From Mytilisepta virgata (Eukaryota; Mollusca; Bivalvia; Mytilida; Mytilidae): a DNA stretch of 64,000 nucleotides. Shown here one piece after another: positions 11,136 through 24,400 of the stretch. The notes below the pieces were generated by a model that worked only from the letters and a program-made list of their open reading frames with translations, had not been told where the DNA came from and did no database searches. The position numbers were made by a program, and so were the translations under genes. The DNA lies in assembly GCA_028015205.1 (NCBI GenBank), contig CM051519.1:79133539-79197538 (forward strand). The letters run 5' to 3'. Each line of letters begins with the position of its first letter. Position 1 is the stretch's first letter.

Positions 11136-12330
11136 CTAATAGTCACAAACAAAGTCCCGATATCTGTCCGGACGCTTAATCTCGCGTCTAGGACGAAGTT
11201 GTTCTTGAGACTGAACATAATCATATTGCTCTGTCTCCATAGGTTCATCTACAGTGTTACCAATACTTTCTACATCTTCCGTTCGGGGTTCGACGTCTCT
11301 ATCTTCTCTTAACCTTTGTGCAACCTCTTTCTTCATACGATCGCAATGAATTATTTGTGACTGACCATTTCTGCCACAGTCAACCTCATAGAGGACATCA
11401 GAAAGTTCTCTTTGAACTTTAAACGGACCCCTCCAAAATTTAGTTAGTTTAGGTGAACATCCCATCTTTCTTTGTGGGAAAAACACATAAACATCATCGC
11501 CCTTTTCGAACTTTTGCCATGCCAATTTCTTATCATGATAATGTTTCTGTCTAAGCATGGCTTGTTTGGTATGGACCCTCACAAACTCATGGGAATTTTC
11601 AAGACGTTCTCTTAGTTCCCATGCCCACAGATTTATGGGAATAGGTTTTATACTTGGAGGCATGCCATACATAATGTCAAGAGGCATAGTCGTTTCTCTC
11701 CCAAGTATGAGAAGCTTTGGGGTAACGTCTGTTGTTTTATGTTCGGATGCTCTATAAGACATCATCACATATGGCAGATGAACTGAGCATAACCTCAAGT
11801 GTCTGGTTGAATCTTTCAACCATTCCATTTGATTTGGGATGGTAAGTGGTGGTTCTTGTCTTTTCAATTTCCAAAAGGCTGCACATTGCCGTAAATAGAT
11901 TGCTTTCATATTGTGTACCTTGATCTGAGTGTATAACTTGTGGTATACCAAAACGGGCCACTACTTCCTCCACCAATATACTAGCAACCGTGCGCGCTTC
12001 CATGTTTGGCATGGGGAATGCCTCTGTCCATTTAGTAAAATAGTCAGATACCACTAATATATACTTATTCCCAGCCTCTGTCTCTGGCAGTTCCCCAAGT
12101 ATGTCCGTGGCTATGCGTTCTATTGGGACCCCTGCTTGAATCATCTGCATAGGAGCGAGTTTCTTTTGAAGAGGTCGCTTTCGTCTAGCGCATTTGTCAC
12201 ATCCTGCAACATACCTGCGAACATCGAGTTGTTGCACAGACCAATACAACTTTTGTCTTATCTTTCCTAGAGTTTTAGTGACACCAAGATGACCCGGGGC
12301 TCTAACATCATGGCAGTACTGCAAAATTTT
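11136..12330 (-). pseudogene. Gypsy integrase region (broken)
   Basis: The frame 12324-11752 carries the N-terminal HHCC zinc-binding site (H-x-DVRAPG-H and CDKC), then the catalytic core with Asp in RIATDILG, Asp in VIHSDQGTQY and Glu in NGMVERFNQ: a complete D,D,E set. A break near 11830-11750 (a frame change with apparently missing sequence) moves the rest to another frame ending at 11136. That part has the GPY/F motif (FWRGPFKVQ) and a basic C-terminus. There is no obvious chromodomain. It would insert the cDNA copy into the host genome; this copy is inactive. Confidence 0.9.
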
Positions 12331-12380
12331 CAGACGCTCACTAAACGGTACAATAACTTGATGGTAGGTTATTTTTGTAC

Positions 12381-13020
12381 CTAATATGTCCCATGACCTG
12401 TATTCTCGATACTGAGGTGTTTGAACTGACTCAAAAGACTTCTTAGGAAGTAGCTGTCACAAACTTCATCCCATGGTGGTCGTTGTTCCTTTTCTAACCA
12501 TTCTCTGACTTTACTTATACTACGGTCTGCTCTTTGAATCTTTTGAAGTTTCACTACATCTTCTACCTCATTCTTGTCTTTTGGTGGGTTCTGCAAAGTA
12601 TGGACATGAGCTTTACTGGATCATTTGCTATTGCAGTGGTCACATTGTTTGCATGGTAACCTACTCAAACAGTCAGCATTTTTATGCTTCGACCCTGGCC
12701 GATGTTCAATTTGCATGTCATATGAAGACAAGACCTCTAACCAGCGTGCCATCTGTCCCTCAGGATCTTTAAAGTTCAGCAACCAGCGGAGTGAACTATG
12801 ATCTGTACGAATTTTAAACCTTTTTCCATACAAATAGTTTTTAAATTACTTCGTAAAATGAACAACTGCCAGAAGTTCTTTTCTTGTTACACAATATTTG
12901 CGTTCTGATTTTGTTATGCTTCTGCTTGCAAAGGCAACAACTTTTTCACAATCATCCTGAATCTGCGAGAGTACCGCGCCAATGGCTGTTCCACTAGCGT
13001 CCGTGTCAAGGATGAAAGTT
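12381..13020 (-). pseudogene. Gypsy RNase H region and linker to integrase (broken)
   Basis: The frame 12833-12621 contains RTDHSSLRWLLNF and EHRPGSKHKNADCLSR, typical of the end of Ty3/Gypsy RNase H. The RNase H start lies at about 13020-12840 in other frames, separated by an in-frame stop near 12840 and a frameshift near 13010. The 12596-12381 piece is a spacer to the integrase zinc-binding domain. The domain would remove RNA from the RNA:DNA hybrid. Confidence 0.82.
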
Positions 13021-13860
13021 TTGTAAAATCAGGATGGACCAGAAATGGTGCAGATGTCAAAATGGTCTTAAGTTTTTGAAACGATTCATCACATTCCGAT
13101 GACCATTCAAACTTCTTGTTTTTCTCAGTAAGTTTGTGCAAGGGCCTAGCAATCCCAGAAAACCCTTCTATAAATCGTCTGTAATAACTACAGAAACCCA
13201 AAAAAGATCTAACTTCCGTTACATTTGTAGGTGCTGGCCATTTTTTAACAGTCTCTATTTTCTTTGGATATGTGGAAACCCCTTTATTGGATAAATAAAT
13301 ATTCCACTTCAGTGGCAAATAATTTACACTTTCTTGGCTTGAGTTTCAGTCCAGCAGATCTCAATCTATCAAATACCGTTGCTAACTTTGTTAACATGTC
13401 GTCAAAACTTTTAGCAAAAACAATTATATCATCAAGATATATCAGACATATCTTCCACTAGAGTCCTGAAAACACTGTCTCCATCAGTCGTTCAAAGGTG
13501 GCTGGCGCATTGCACAAGCCAAAAGGGAGGACTTTAAATTGAAACAGCCCTTTTCTTGTTAAGAAAGCAGATTTGTAACGGTCGGATGGATCCACCTCTA
13601 GTTGCCAATATCCTGAGCATAAATCTAATGTAGAAAATATGCACGCCCCTGATAGCTGCTCCAATGAGTCATCTATCCGTGGCAAGGGATAAGCATCTTT
13701 TATTGTAGAGGTGTTGAACATTCGATAGTCAACACAGAAGCGAGTGGTCCCATCCTTTTTCTTAACCAACACCAGACCTGAAGACCATGGACTTGTTGAA
13801 TTTTCTATAATTTCCTTTTCTAATAGATCATCTATGGTCTTATCAACTTCCTTTTGTAAG
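13010..13860 (-). pseudogene. Gypsy reverse transcriptase region (broken)
   Basis: The frame from 13772 has KKKDGTTRFCVDYR, STLDLCSGYWQLEV and FKVLPFGLCNAPATF, the fingers and palm motifs of Ty3/Gypsy RT. A TAG at 13458-13460 replaces the codon just before the active-site strand. The catalytic YLDD follows in the same frame at 13428-13439. A frameshift near 13310 separates the thumb/connection part (SFLGFCSYYRRFIEGFS), read from 13318. The active-site residues survive, but the reading frame does not. Confidence 0.92.
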
Positions 13861-13875
13861 TGAAATGGAACCCGT

Positions 13876-14889
13876 CTAGGAGAATTCCTTATGCGGTCTC
13901 ACTTCTTGTGTTTTTACCTGATGCCTAACGATTGTTGTCCGACCAAAATCAGAGTCATATTTTGAAAATACGTCAGAATATTTTGAAAGATAATATTTTA
14001 CCCTTTTGGGATAGTCTGACAAATTCATAAACCTAAGGGGGACTTTATCTTGTTTCGTTACCAACGTTCGACCTAAAAGTCCTTTATCGGAATTGAGGAA
14101 TTCCTGTGTTGGTTCAACAATTCCAACATGTGTGTCTGATATCCCGTGCCCTTTGACTACCCCAGGAACCAAAACTTCACTCCTCGGAGGAAGCTCCACG
14201 TTATTTGCCAGGGCCACTGTATAACAGCCAATCTGCCCCTCGAAATGCAAATAAACCTCATTTCCCTTTACCCAAAAACTGCCTTTAGCAACATTTATGA
14301 CACAATTCTGACTACGTTGAAAATCAATTCCTATTATTCCATCAATATTCAAGTCAGCATCTAATGCTATATTAGAGCAGACCAAACCACCAATGTCAAT
14401 GTCAATGATTGTCTTTCCAGACACTTTTAATGGCGAACCGTTTGCCGTAAGAATTTCTCTGTCCATCTTTGCCATCTTGAGTAAACCAACTTTCTCAAAT
14501 AATTTATTAGAAATCAGCGTAACGGTTGCGCCGGTATCTACCAAAAGCTTTGCTGGTACCCCATTGACCTTACTTTCTATAAACATACCAGCTACATTTG
14601 CCAGTTTATTAACCCCTATAGTTCCATTTGGCTTTTCTTGCCCATTAGTCTTTTCCCCAGATTTATTAGGGTTATCTTGCTCTTTAACGAAGTTAGGACA
14701 ATTTCTTTTGATATGGACAGGCTTCCCACATTCAAAGCACACCCGGTTATTCTTATCAAAATTGGGTTTTCTTCTAAACGTAGAGTTTCGTGTGTTTTGT
14801 GATTTTTTTAACGTCTGAACTTCATGCTGCAACTCACTGACGTTTGCATATCTTTCAGAAGTTTGAACGTTTGACTTCCCAAACCACAA
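13876..14889 (-). pseudogene. Gypsy gag C-terminus (CCHC knuckle) and aspartic protease
   Basis: This 337-codon open frame starts in the gag nucleocapsid. CFECGKPVHIKRNC is a canonical C-x2-C-x4-H-x4-C zinc knuckle. About 80 residues later LLVDTGATVTLIS is the retropepsin active site (DTGA), and a second hydrophobic-hydrophobic-Gly element (IDGIIGID) fits the rest of the fold. The frame ends by a frameshift at about 13890, just before RT. Gag and pol therefore appear to be joined in one frame in the ancestral element. Confidence 0.9.
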
Positions 14890-15910
14890 TCGTCCGTTGT
14901 TTGAGACGTAGATCCAAGGTACCCCCGACCCTCTTCATGTTTCAGCTCTGCTTTATTGAATGCTTCAAGTTCTACAGCGTGTCGAACTGCGTCATTCAAA
15001 TTAGTTGGCCTAGCTTGCTTTACCCTTAACCTCATATCGGAGTTTACAAGGGCATCGATAAATTGCTCTTTAGCAAGGGTTTCCCTGACATCGTTTGGAG
15101 CTTTGGGGTAAGCCAAGTTAGCCAGACGTCTTTTATCTTGCCCTAATTCAGGTAAGCTATCGGACGCCTTTTGTCGTCGCTCCCGAAGCTGTGTCCGGTA
15201 TAGCTCAGTTTGGTTTGAGGGGGGAAATCTCTCCTCTAAAGAACGAACAAGTTCTTTAAAGTTTTGTCTTTGATCTGATGGTAAATTGCCTAGGACACCT
15301 TGGCCTGACCTCTTAATTAAACGGCCAAATACAACCCTTTCTCAGTTTCCGTCCAACCATTCAAATGCGAACATGCATCAAAATGGGACTTGAAATCTAT
15401 CCATGGTCCCTTCCCAACATATGTTGCGGGTTTGACAATTGATTTGATCTTCCCAAGTGGAGAATCAGCTAAACCCGTATACGAATGAGCTTCAGTAAGC
15501 TTGCTTGCCTGTTTTGACGTATTAGTATTAGGTTTCTTACGTCTTTGTGTCACAAAGTTGGTTGCAAATTTTGGACCTGATAAAAGTCTATCGTCAAGTT
15601 CCAATGGTGGAATATCTTGGACATCAGGACTGAATTTGATTTTTGATTTTGTTCCTATTCCTACATGTCTAGATTGTGACTTGTCTGACGTCTGGTATGT
15701 ATGGCCATCCCTTGGTATATCTAGGGTAGAGGTTCTGGCAGTATCAGTCCCAGAGTTAAAAAGTTTTGCTCTTGAAATAGCAGGTGTTGATTGGGCAAAA
15801 TCGCGACCATATTCAAAACTTCGAGTTTTCAATTGATCAATTTCCCAATTCAACCTATCAATTTCGCTAGTCAAATCTTCGGGGTTATAATTGTCCGGGT
15901 CATATAACAT
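14800..15910 (-). pseudogene. Gypsy gag, N-terminal and capsid region (broken)
   Basis: Reading starts at ATG 15910 and continues for 197 codons to a TAA at 15317-15319. It continues after a one-base frame change through the capsid-like segment (ERFPPSNQTELYRTQLRER region) to about 14900, where a second frame change leads into the CCHC/protease frame. The N-terminal third is Asp/Ser/Thr-rich and hydrophilic. The capsid-like part has the aromatic, Glu-rich pattern usual before the nucleocapsid in Ty3/Gypsy gag. Confidence 0.82.
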
Positions 15911-16091
15911 GTCATCTTCTTAAAAAGATATATTTCACAAATATAAAAATCAATTTGTGTCTCAGTAAAATTTATAAAATGCAACAAACAAAACAAAAAC
16001 AAAAACAACTCAGGACACACTCTTAATTGCTATTTGCAATGGTTTACAAAATATCTAAACTAATGATAAAATACGACGCTGAAGTCTCTAA

Positions 16092-16111
16092 GATCCCATC
16101 GCTGCGAACCA
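16092..16111 (-). promoter_or_regulatory. Primer binding site candidate
   Basis: Four bases inside the 5' LTR the minus strand reads TGGTTCGCAGCGATGGGAT. It begins TGG, and its complement ends in ACCA and has the shape of a tRNA 3' half (TCCCATC then a 7-nt acceptor strand). I cannot name the tRNA. Confidence 0.65.
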
Positions 16112-16115
16112 TTTT

Positions 16116-17007
16116 TGTAAAGTGCCGAGCGTGCGTTTATATTGTTCGTATCCGTTTATCAACAGGATCTGAGATGCTTCAACATCGAACCTTACAGCAA
16201 CACAAATATAAAACACTGAACCTCAAAGTTTATATACAAACATTAATGTGAATACCAATGCTCCAGACTTATCATAAAAACCAAACTAGAAACGCAAACT
16301 TTGACCCAAAGCTTTCAAACTACAACTTTCGGAACGTTTACAAAAGCCGGGACACAAACCTCAAACTAAAAATCAAACTACAACACCCTGGAGATAAAAA
16401 CCCAAGACCAAAACGTCTTAAATGAACTGAAGTTCCTGACAATTACAAACCACCTGTTCTAGGGACTGCGACCATTCCCTAAGGAAATTACAGTATTGGA
16501 ACAACCCGGTAGCTTGAAATTGCCGTTCAACTTCAAACCTTGTATTAAACAACTATACAAACCTCCACTTGTAGTTTCTTCTCTGGTTTTCCAATATCCA
16601 TGGCTTCCTATTCTAATTGTCTCCGAGCGATCTGCTTGCTTTACTGGCCGGCGTAAGACCGACAATTTACCTGTGTTCTGCACGCCTTTTATACCCACAA
16701 CGCGGACGTGGCAGAAAGCATTCTGTCTATTTGTGTTTATACGCACATCTAATGAATTAATAAAGATCGGTATATGTTTTTGACATACTGAGTTAACTTC
16801 TTTATTTTATTAAAGCCTAGATTTACATAATTTGCAATATGATTGGCCTTCGTTGTCCCGAATTATACGACAATATTACAGTATCTAATATACACAACAA
16901 GACGATAAAGTGACGATTCAAGGTATTGATTTAAACACCAAAGACTAACTATGTGAAACTTACACATTTGTACAAACCCTATAAACCTTATATCCGATTC
17001 CGTCACA
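16116..17007 (-). repeat. 5' LTR of the Gypsy element
   Basis: This 892-bp copy matches 8467-9335. Transcription would run right to left. It contains about 51 bp near 16800-16850 that the other LTR lacks. Confidence 0.92.
16229..16236 (-). promoter_or_regulatory. TATA-like box in the 5' LTR
   Basis: The minus strand reads TATATAAA about 115 nt before the inner LTR end, a plausible distance for U3/R. The same octamer is present in the 3' LTR near 8580-8590. Confidence 0.4.
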
Positions 17008-17119
17008 CTTTGTTAACATTGCACATGTTTTCTACACAACTAAAAAACCTCGTATGAATTTTTTTTCACATTTGTATGAAATGTAAGAATTGTTGTTTAA
17101 ACTGACACTGTTCTTGTAG

Positions 17120-17191
17120 GGACTTAAGCAACAACAAAATCACATTTCTGGACGATGGTATTTTTGATAAATTGGTGAAATTGGAAATTCT
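17120..17191 (+). CDS. LRR gene exon, LRR a
   Basis: This 72-nt exon is flanked by TTGTAG and GTAAGT. It reads DLSNNKITFLDDGIFDKL..., a perfect LxxNxIxxL typical-LRR unit, with phase 2 on both sides. Confidence 0.9.
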
Positions 17192-18440
17192 GTAAGTCAA
17201 TATTAGAGAAATTCAGGTAAAAAATATAATTCAGCAAAAGAATACCAAAGCGGTAAGACAGGGAAATACACAACAAAACCAAAATCAAACGACAAAGCTA
17301 ATCTGGGAGAAAACCAGCAAACAATGTTATAAAAGATATCACCTAAACAAATACATGTAAGAAAATTTGAACAATGGAGCACAAACACTAAAACACTAAT
17401 AATGTTGAAGCTGAGGGTTTGATGTAGAGCAAGGCTTTATAAATACTTTGAAATAATCTTAAAAAGAAAGAGAGAAGATGTAATTTATATACTGTTTTCA
17501 ATATTCTTTGATCCATGACATGTGGTATTTTCGTTGTTACGTCTATAAAAAACTAATAAACCATTAAATGTTCAATGTTTTGGCGTCAAAATATTAACAA
17601 ACAAGTCTTTGGTTAAAATCTCTGAAAGCATATTGCAGCTATTACGGAAATTTCTCGTTGAAAACAAAACGTTTTCCTCAAAATTCAACATTTTAAGAGT
17701 GCTTGACGGTAGTTAAGAGTAAGTCTTTTATTACCTTTTGATTTTGACATTCTGGGAGCCAAATATTGGGCCACATCATACATTTACCATGCCCTTTAAG
17801 GGAGATTAAGTTAGTTGTATATAAAGGACACTGAATCTTTAAACTATTTTCACTGCGACAAAATACACTACTATGGAGTGGGATTACTTTGGCTACTTGC
17901 ATAACATATTTTCAAAGCTAATTATGTAATGCAAATCAAGGATTTTGTCGATGAATTTTCCCGGTCGTGCGTTGGTGTATTTTTCGATGTCGTTATGCAT
18001 TTGACTGTATCATTTCCAAGTTTCGAGTTTTCGTTTTTACAATAGTTTTATCTGACACCATTTCTCGCATACGTTTTTTTTCTTCAGAAGCACTTGTCTC
18101 GAAGCACACTTTTTACCTTGAAACAAAAAATTGATGCACGATACCTCGCACCCACGTGTAAAACAATCTCAAATATCGAAATTATATGATACCTGTTTTA
18201 ATGCTTAAAATGTGCACATTCCTTCGATTTACGACCTATAAGTTGAGTTCAAGCCCTAAAATGTTGCAAAACCAAAACGAAATCAAACAGGTTCAAGATC
18301 AAATTCAAAAAGGCCAAAAAGACCAAAAGGACAAATTTATCTAAGGATCAAACAAACAAAAAATGCAATCCATTAGACAGACAAACCCGGGAAGACAACT
18401 GGATAACCACAGGCACAGAACAACAAATAAACAGTGAAAA

Positions 18441-18489
<49 letters not shown>

Positions 18490-21400
18490 AATGAACAACA
18501 CGAATTCCTATAAAAACCAGGAGTGAACTCAGGGTTTCGGAAGGGTAGGCAGTTCCTCCTCCATATACGACACGGTCAATCCGGTGGTAGTCACACATCG
18601 GCGGAGGTACATGAAATCTTACGACAGTGGGAACAAGTGTAACATCATCTTCGATATTGGAACACTGTAACGGTCAATCAATTCTTTTGTAGCATCGTTT
18701 ATTTTATAAAATAATCGTCCGGACGGTTGCATAGTTTTTTTATATATCCATACTTTTTCTTCGTTCATCGTTCGTGCTGTACACGTTTGCGTCGATACAG
18801 GGAATATAATGGCATATGTCACAATTCAAGTTGGTGACATCCGGTAAATTGTCAAGTCCGGTGAGGTTTCGATTCCAGTACTGGAAATTTAACTGGAGAT
18901 ATCTAATCTAATTTTTAAGAAAAAAACTTCGAATCGGTCAATCATTTAGTGATGACGACGTGATAATATTTATATTATTTTTAGTTATTTCGCTCTGCCG
19001 ACCTTTATTTTTTTTTTTTTTAAGAACACATTAAATAGAGCAATTTTTAATGGAGTTTATATCCTTATAGAAATCTTGACCAGAATCTAATTGAAACATT
19101 GCCAGTCGGGATATTCAAAGAGTTACGAAATATTAAAGAACTGTAAGTGTTCTTACTCAATCAGTACGTTGTATGCCTTGTATTTATAAAACGAATGACA
19201 TAAACTACAATGACGATAAGAACAAATGTTGAAGTACAATGTAGTTACTAGCTGTTAAAGAACTAGAAGCTCAAGTGGTGATCCCGTATTGCTCATCTGG
19301 CATCCTTTCTAACATGACATATTTGTTCATTTTCCTATTCAGTTTCACTTTAAGAGATTTTTATTTAATTTGACCAATCAAGAATAGGGAATTGTTCATG
19401 GTGGCCATGATTCCTCCTCCCGGTGAGAAATATCCAAATTTGATAAAGGTTTTTGCATAGATTTTACCTCTAGTCCTAGTTTGAAACATGCAAAATTTGT
19501 AAAGGTTCTTCCATAAATGCTTCATACAGAGGAGATTTTCTCTTATTTGACCAATGAGAAATAGGATTTGTTCATGGCAGCAATTGAAAAAGAAATTTGA
19601 GAACTTAATAAAGCTATTTCCATAAATGCTTAATATCAAGAGCCACTTCATTTAACCATATGGCCAGTTCAGAGGCGAGGATTTTTTAAAATTTGATTAA
19701 AAAGAAATGGGATTTGTTCAGGAGGAGGATCTTTACTTGTCCGACAAATGTACAAATTATGCAAACTTTATAAAGGTCCTTCCATAGATACTTCATAACA
19801 AGTTTGACTTCATTTAGCCGTATGGTTTTAGAGGAGAATATTTTGTTTTATTTTGGCCAATGACAAATAGGATTTGTTCATGGCGGCTATGTTAGTCCCC
19901 ATATCGAAAAAAAACTTTATAAAGAGCCTTCCACAGATTCTTCATACAGTTGCGACCAGTCATAATCTCTTGTCCAAGTTAACTTGCAAAGCAGTCAGGA
20001 AGAAAAATAGCTCTGCTCAAGAGCAGTCCTGGTCCACGACTGCTTTTTAGAACAGCTCTGGTCAAGAATTAGGCTTTATTCCAGTGTGATATTTTTATTT
20101 ATAGTGTTACAAAAAGACTTTACTGAAACTCTAAGTTGGGATTTCTTATTTATTCTAAATGCTGACTGTTACTAGAACTGTTCTAGACCATGAAAGGTGA
20201 GAGCTGTTCTAGACCATAAGAGGTTAGAGCTGTTCTTAACCATGGCAGCTTAGAGCAGTCAGAATCAGTCAGGATTTTGTTCTAGAGCAGTCAGGATTCT
20301 ATTCTAGAGCAGTTCTGAAGCAGTCAGCAGATGCTATATGGTTTCAGAGGACAGCATTATTAAAGTTTGAGCAATGAGAAAATAAAATTTGTTCACGGCA
20401 GCCATGTCAGTTGTCCGATCGTGACAAAATATACAAACGTATAAAGGTATAAGATTTGTTCATGGCTGTCGATCAAGAAACAAATGTAGGGTTTATAATG
20501 GTCCTTCCATAGATGCTTCATACAAAGTTTCAGGTAAAACAATGTCCAAGACACATAATTCACTATGATAACAAAAACAACAAAAATAACTTCCAAAGTA
20601 TACCAGAATAATGAGTGTAATGCCTAAGGGATTAAGAAAGGATCTAAATTCCATGACAAGAAAAAAATTCCAAAAATTTGTATTTTGTAAACAACTTTTT
20701 GTGACTATTTTTGTATTGTATCAGCTTGGCTGTCTTGGCCCCAACTTCTGTGAAAAGCAAGATAGGTTGCTGTCGGACTTTTAAGTATAGAACAGATTTG
20801 TAATGATTAGTTGCAGCAGTTAGTATTTATACGCATTTGGAGATCCTTTAAGTCTGAAAATTAATAGTAAACTGCAACCGACGAGTGTAGGGGTGTAAGA
20901 TTTAAATCATTTTGATTGAACATACATGTATATGTACTTAATTACATTCATTTGTGTACTCGGTAAAATCTGTTCTTGTAATTAAGTTTTATGGAAAAGA
21001 ATGCTATCACAGAAATTTCTAATTCGTAAATTTTTGGTATTAATCGAACAGAAAAGCTCTTTGTAACTATCGACCAGTTTGCGCCAAACAATGGACATAC
21101 ATACATGTAAATGGTAGCATTCTGTAGAAGAATAGTCTTGAATGTTATGATAGATTTTGTAGGTCGTGACCTCACCACAAATTGTTTTGTCGTCAGAGAT
21201 GGCTGACTGTGTAGTTCTTCGCAGCATAAACATTTTTTTTATAAAAGATACAGTTATTACTGTAAATATCGGAATGACTTTTGTACAAATATATTTAAGC
21301 ATAGTTGTAATATGCATGATCAATTTTGACCAGATTTGGCGTATCGTTTTAAGTATATTTGAACTACAACATTTTAGTTTATTGTTTGGGGTTTTCTGAT

Positions 21401-24400
21401 TTCCTTTCTCAAACGTTATGTGATGGCGTACGCACACACAGTGTATCAAAATGGATAGAGTTGAATTTTATGAAAACAATAGGACAGATATTCTCTTTTA
21501 CACTGCAAATGTTGCATTTGTATCTTAGGACCTGATAATGATACCAAATGGATATCGGTATCGATTATTGGTATAAATAGTGGTTTGATTCAAACCGGCC
21601 AAATCTAACCTGATACAAAGTGGTATTGTTTTATCCAACTTTCAAACATATGTTTAACATAATATTTTGTCGATTGTTTTATGAATATCTGAGTGGTCCA
21701 TTTTGCATATTAAAAGAATATACTTTGAAAATAATGTTTTATTCCATTATTTGACTAAGGATTGCATTTCAGACGATTGAGCATGAACAAGATTGTAGCT
21801 TTAGAAAATGGACTGTTTCCACTCGGCAAATTAGAACGATTGTACGTATCATATATTATTATGCACTCTATATGGACAATGTATATGTTACAGTGCATTT
21901 GTCTAATTAGGGAATATACATATTCCCTGAATATTTTAAGGATTTCGTAAAATCCCCGACCATTGAAATGATTATTCATAATCACTGAAACAATCAAAGA
22001 TTATTCATAATCACTGGAAAAACACCAGGGATTTAATATAACCGCTGACTTGGAAATTGATACTAGTTTTTAATATTTTTGTAACAAAATCACAAAACAA
22101 ATCTCCTTTGAACATAACTTGGATAGGGTGAATGTGTTTTGCAACTATTTATTTTTACAAACTGTGTTTGGATGGCATCTACCTTGCCTTACGACAGGCA
22201 CAACGGTTAGTTTCACATCTATATTTTCCAGAACATCTACATTTTTGAAACCATTGACCATTACAAATGGAGTCAACCTTAACAGCTCTTCTCAGAGAAA
22301 TCAAATTGTCAATGGAAACATCTGACGGTGTCAAAAGTAAAGAGTCAGTCAGTTCAAATCGATTCCTTGTGTATGTCCCGATCAAGATACCATGTTCGGT
22401 AACCTTTCTCAGACTTTTCATGAACCCTAACTATTATATTTGTAGGGTCCCTTTTACCTCGATCTACTTATGGTATTGGAACAACGAAATTCATTCCAAG
22501 TTCGACATCACAAAGAATTTGTTTACATTTTCAGACTTAGTTTAAGCTTGTTTTTCCATCGATTTGTTTGCACTAAGTCTCTTATTTTCAATTGTGTTCT
22601 CTACCTGACAATGAAAACACACAACAGTTGTGCCGATTTCCTCATTTTCTGTGGATTTCCACAAAAAGTGTGGATTGTATTGTTACAAATGTTACACGTG
22701 ACTTCGGGTGTCTCTATTTGACACACAGCAGATGTAATTACTTGTGTGTTTGAGATGGTGGTATTAACTCAACTAAACTGTCATCCTATTGTGAATGTTT
22801 TCGAAGTTCTGAACCAGCATGATAAGTATACTCCGTTTCAGTGTCAATTTTAGTAACTAGTTCATCAGGCAATTAAGTTCCACGATGTTAGCCCTATCCT
22901 AGTTTCGACACCAAATATAGCTTTGTTAGGTGTGCCTTTAACTCCGATTATACACAAATTCACTTTAACATATATATATTTCAGTTTGCAGGTAAAGACC
23001 AGTTAATACACGGTATTTTCAATAATTTTATATTGACGAGAGAAGGGATTTTTAACACAAAACCCGTACAATGCACGTGAAATAAGTATAAGCAATGAAA
23101 GCAGATGTCTATTGTTATTGTTCACGTGAATTCATCAACATAAAGAATATCTAGCTTTCGAACAAGACTTGTGTAATTTTTTGCGGAATATCTATCAATA
23201 TTTGTGTATACACATCTGAGTTATTGCAGGACATACATGTAGTTGCAACTTATTCATTTTTGCATTCATAACATAATATATTCCAAAATTATCGAAAATG
23301 AACTATTTAAAAAATAAATGAAAAAAAAACTTACGTGGATATTTGCACTGTTTAAAGAAGCAGATCTAGAATATTTGCAGGTTTTTTAACCACTAAAATT
23401 GCAGAAAGATAACATATTGCAGTGTCGGCCAGAAGCCCACCACTTTAGTTTACTAGACAACAATAAAGTCTCATCTGCTTTAATACAAACTGTACATGGA
23501 TGCGAGATTATATAAACAGACTACACACAATAACACGCCAAGAAATGTAGCTAATAATGTCATGCGTATATTTACAAAACTAGTCCATGTGCTAGAAACT
23601 ACATAGTTTTATTATTTTCCAGACACATTGCATCCAATGATTTAAAAGCATTACCAAGTGGATTATTCTCAAATCTAGTCAGCCTTAAATATCTGTAAGT
23701 AACTGCATATACAAGAAGTAAATTGTTTTTGGTAGTTTTGAATTTGAATCTTCTGAACACAAACGTGAACACAACAGCGAGTCAGGATACTCTAACTTGA
23801 AATATTACGGCTGATCAATTGTTGAAAGTTTATGTTTATCCAGTTCATCAAATGTGCAGATATCATAAATACTAGCATGACTAGGGTGCACCTGTTATAT
23901 GTACATTAATGGTTTTTTTTTAAATTAATTAGTATCAAAATATGTTTTTTAATTCATCTCATACGTTCATTTTAAATACGATATTAGGATTATGGGTTAT
24001 TGTTTTGGTTTTCAATATTTTATCATTTAGCAGGTGGTTCAATTATAACTTTATATTTATTTAACTGAGTGCAGTAAATAAAGACAATGGCTAGTTGTCT
24101 TTAGTTTGACCAGGATTATGATACACAACTTCACTGGGGTGTCTTTTACATTTAATTATGTAAGAAACTTTAAGCACATAGTATATATGAAGAATGCGTT
24201 CTTCCATTAGTAAATTAAACAGTCCAGTGTAGCAGTAAGACGTTTCATTATGCATTTACAATCAATGCATTTGTTGTGTCCATTTTTGTTTTTCCTTTGA
24301 TATAAATATTATGTAAGAACCAGAACTTCAACAACGTTGATAAATGAAGAGGGGGTCAAATATTGCAACTGTTACATCACTTGTAATTTCTACGTCTAGA

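Larger units (their letters stand above)
8467..17007 (-). mobile_element. Full-length degenerate Ty3/Gypsy LTR retrotransposon, 8.5 kb
   Basis: Two long direct repeats (8467-9335 and 16116-17007) bound gag, protease, RT, RNase H and integrase in the Ty3/Gypsy order on the minus strand. An extra ORF lies between pol and the 3' LTR. On the minus strand the LTRs start TGTGACGG and end TTTACA, so they have the usual TG...CA ends. A primer-binding-site candidate lies 4 nt inside the 5' LTR. The coding part has several frameshifts and at least two nonsense codons, so this copy cannot make its proteins. By eye the LTRs differ by roughly 2% substitutions plus two indels. It lies 112 bp upstream of the first visible exon of the LRR gene, in opposite orientation, probably within one of that gene's introns. 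Confidence 0.93.

Noticed and set aside
8467..17007. Infectious retrovirus-like element
   Set aside because: There is no envelope ORF: the ORF after pol lacks a signal peptide and membrane segment, and gag-pol is broken.
18341..18598. Phe-rich minus frame
   Set aside because: It is a translation of a long homopolymer within a retroelement tail.
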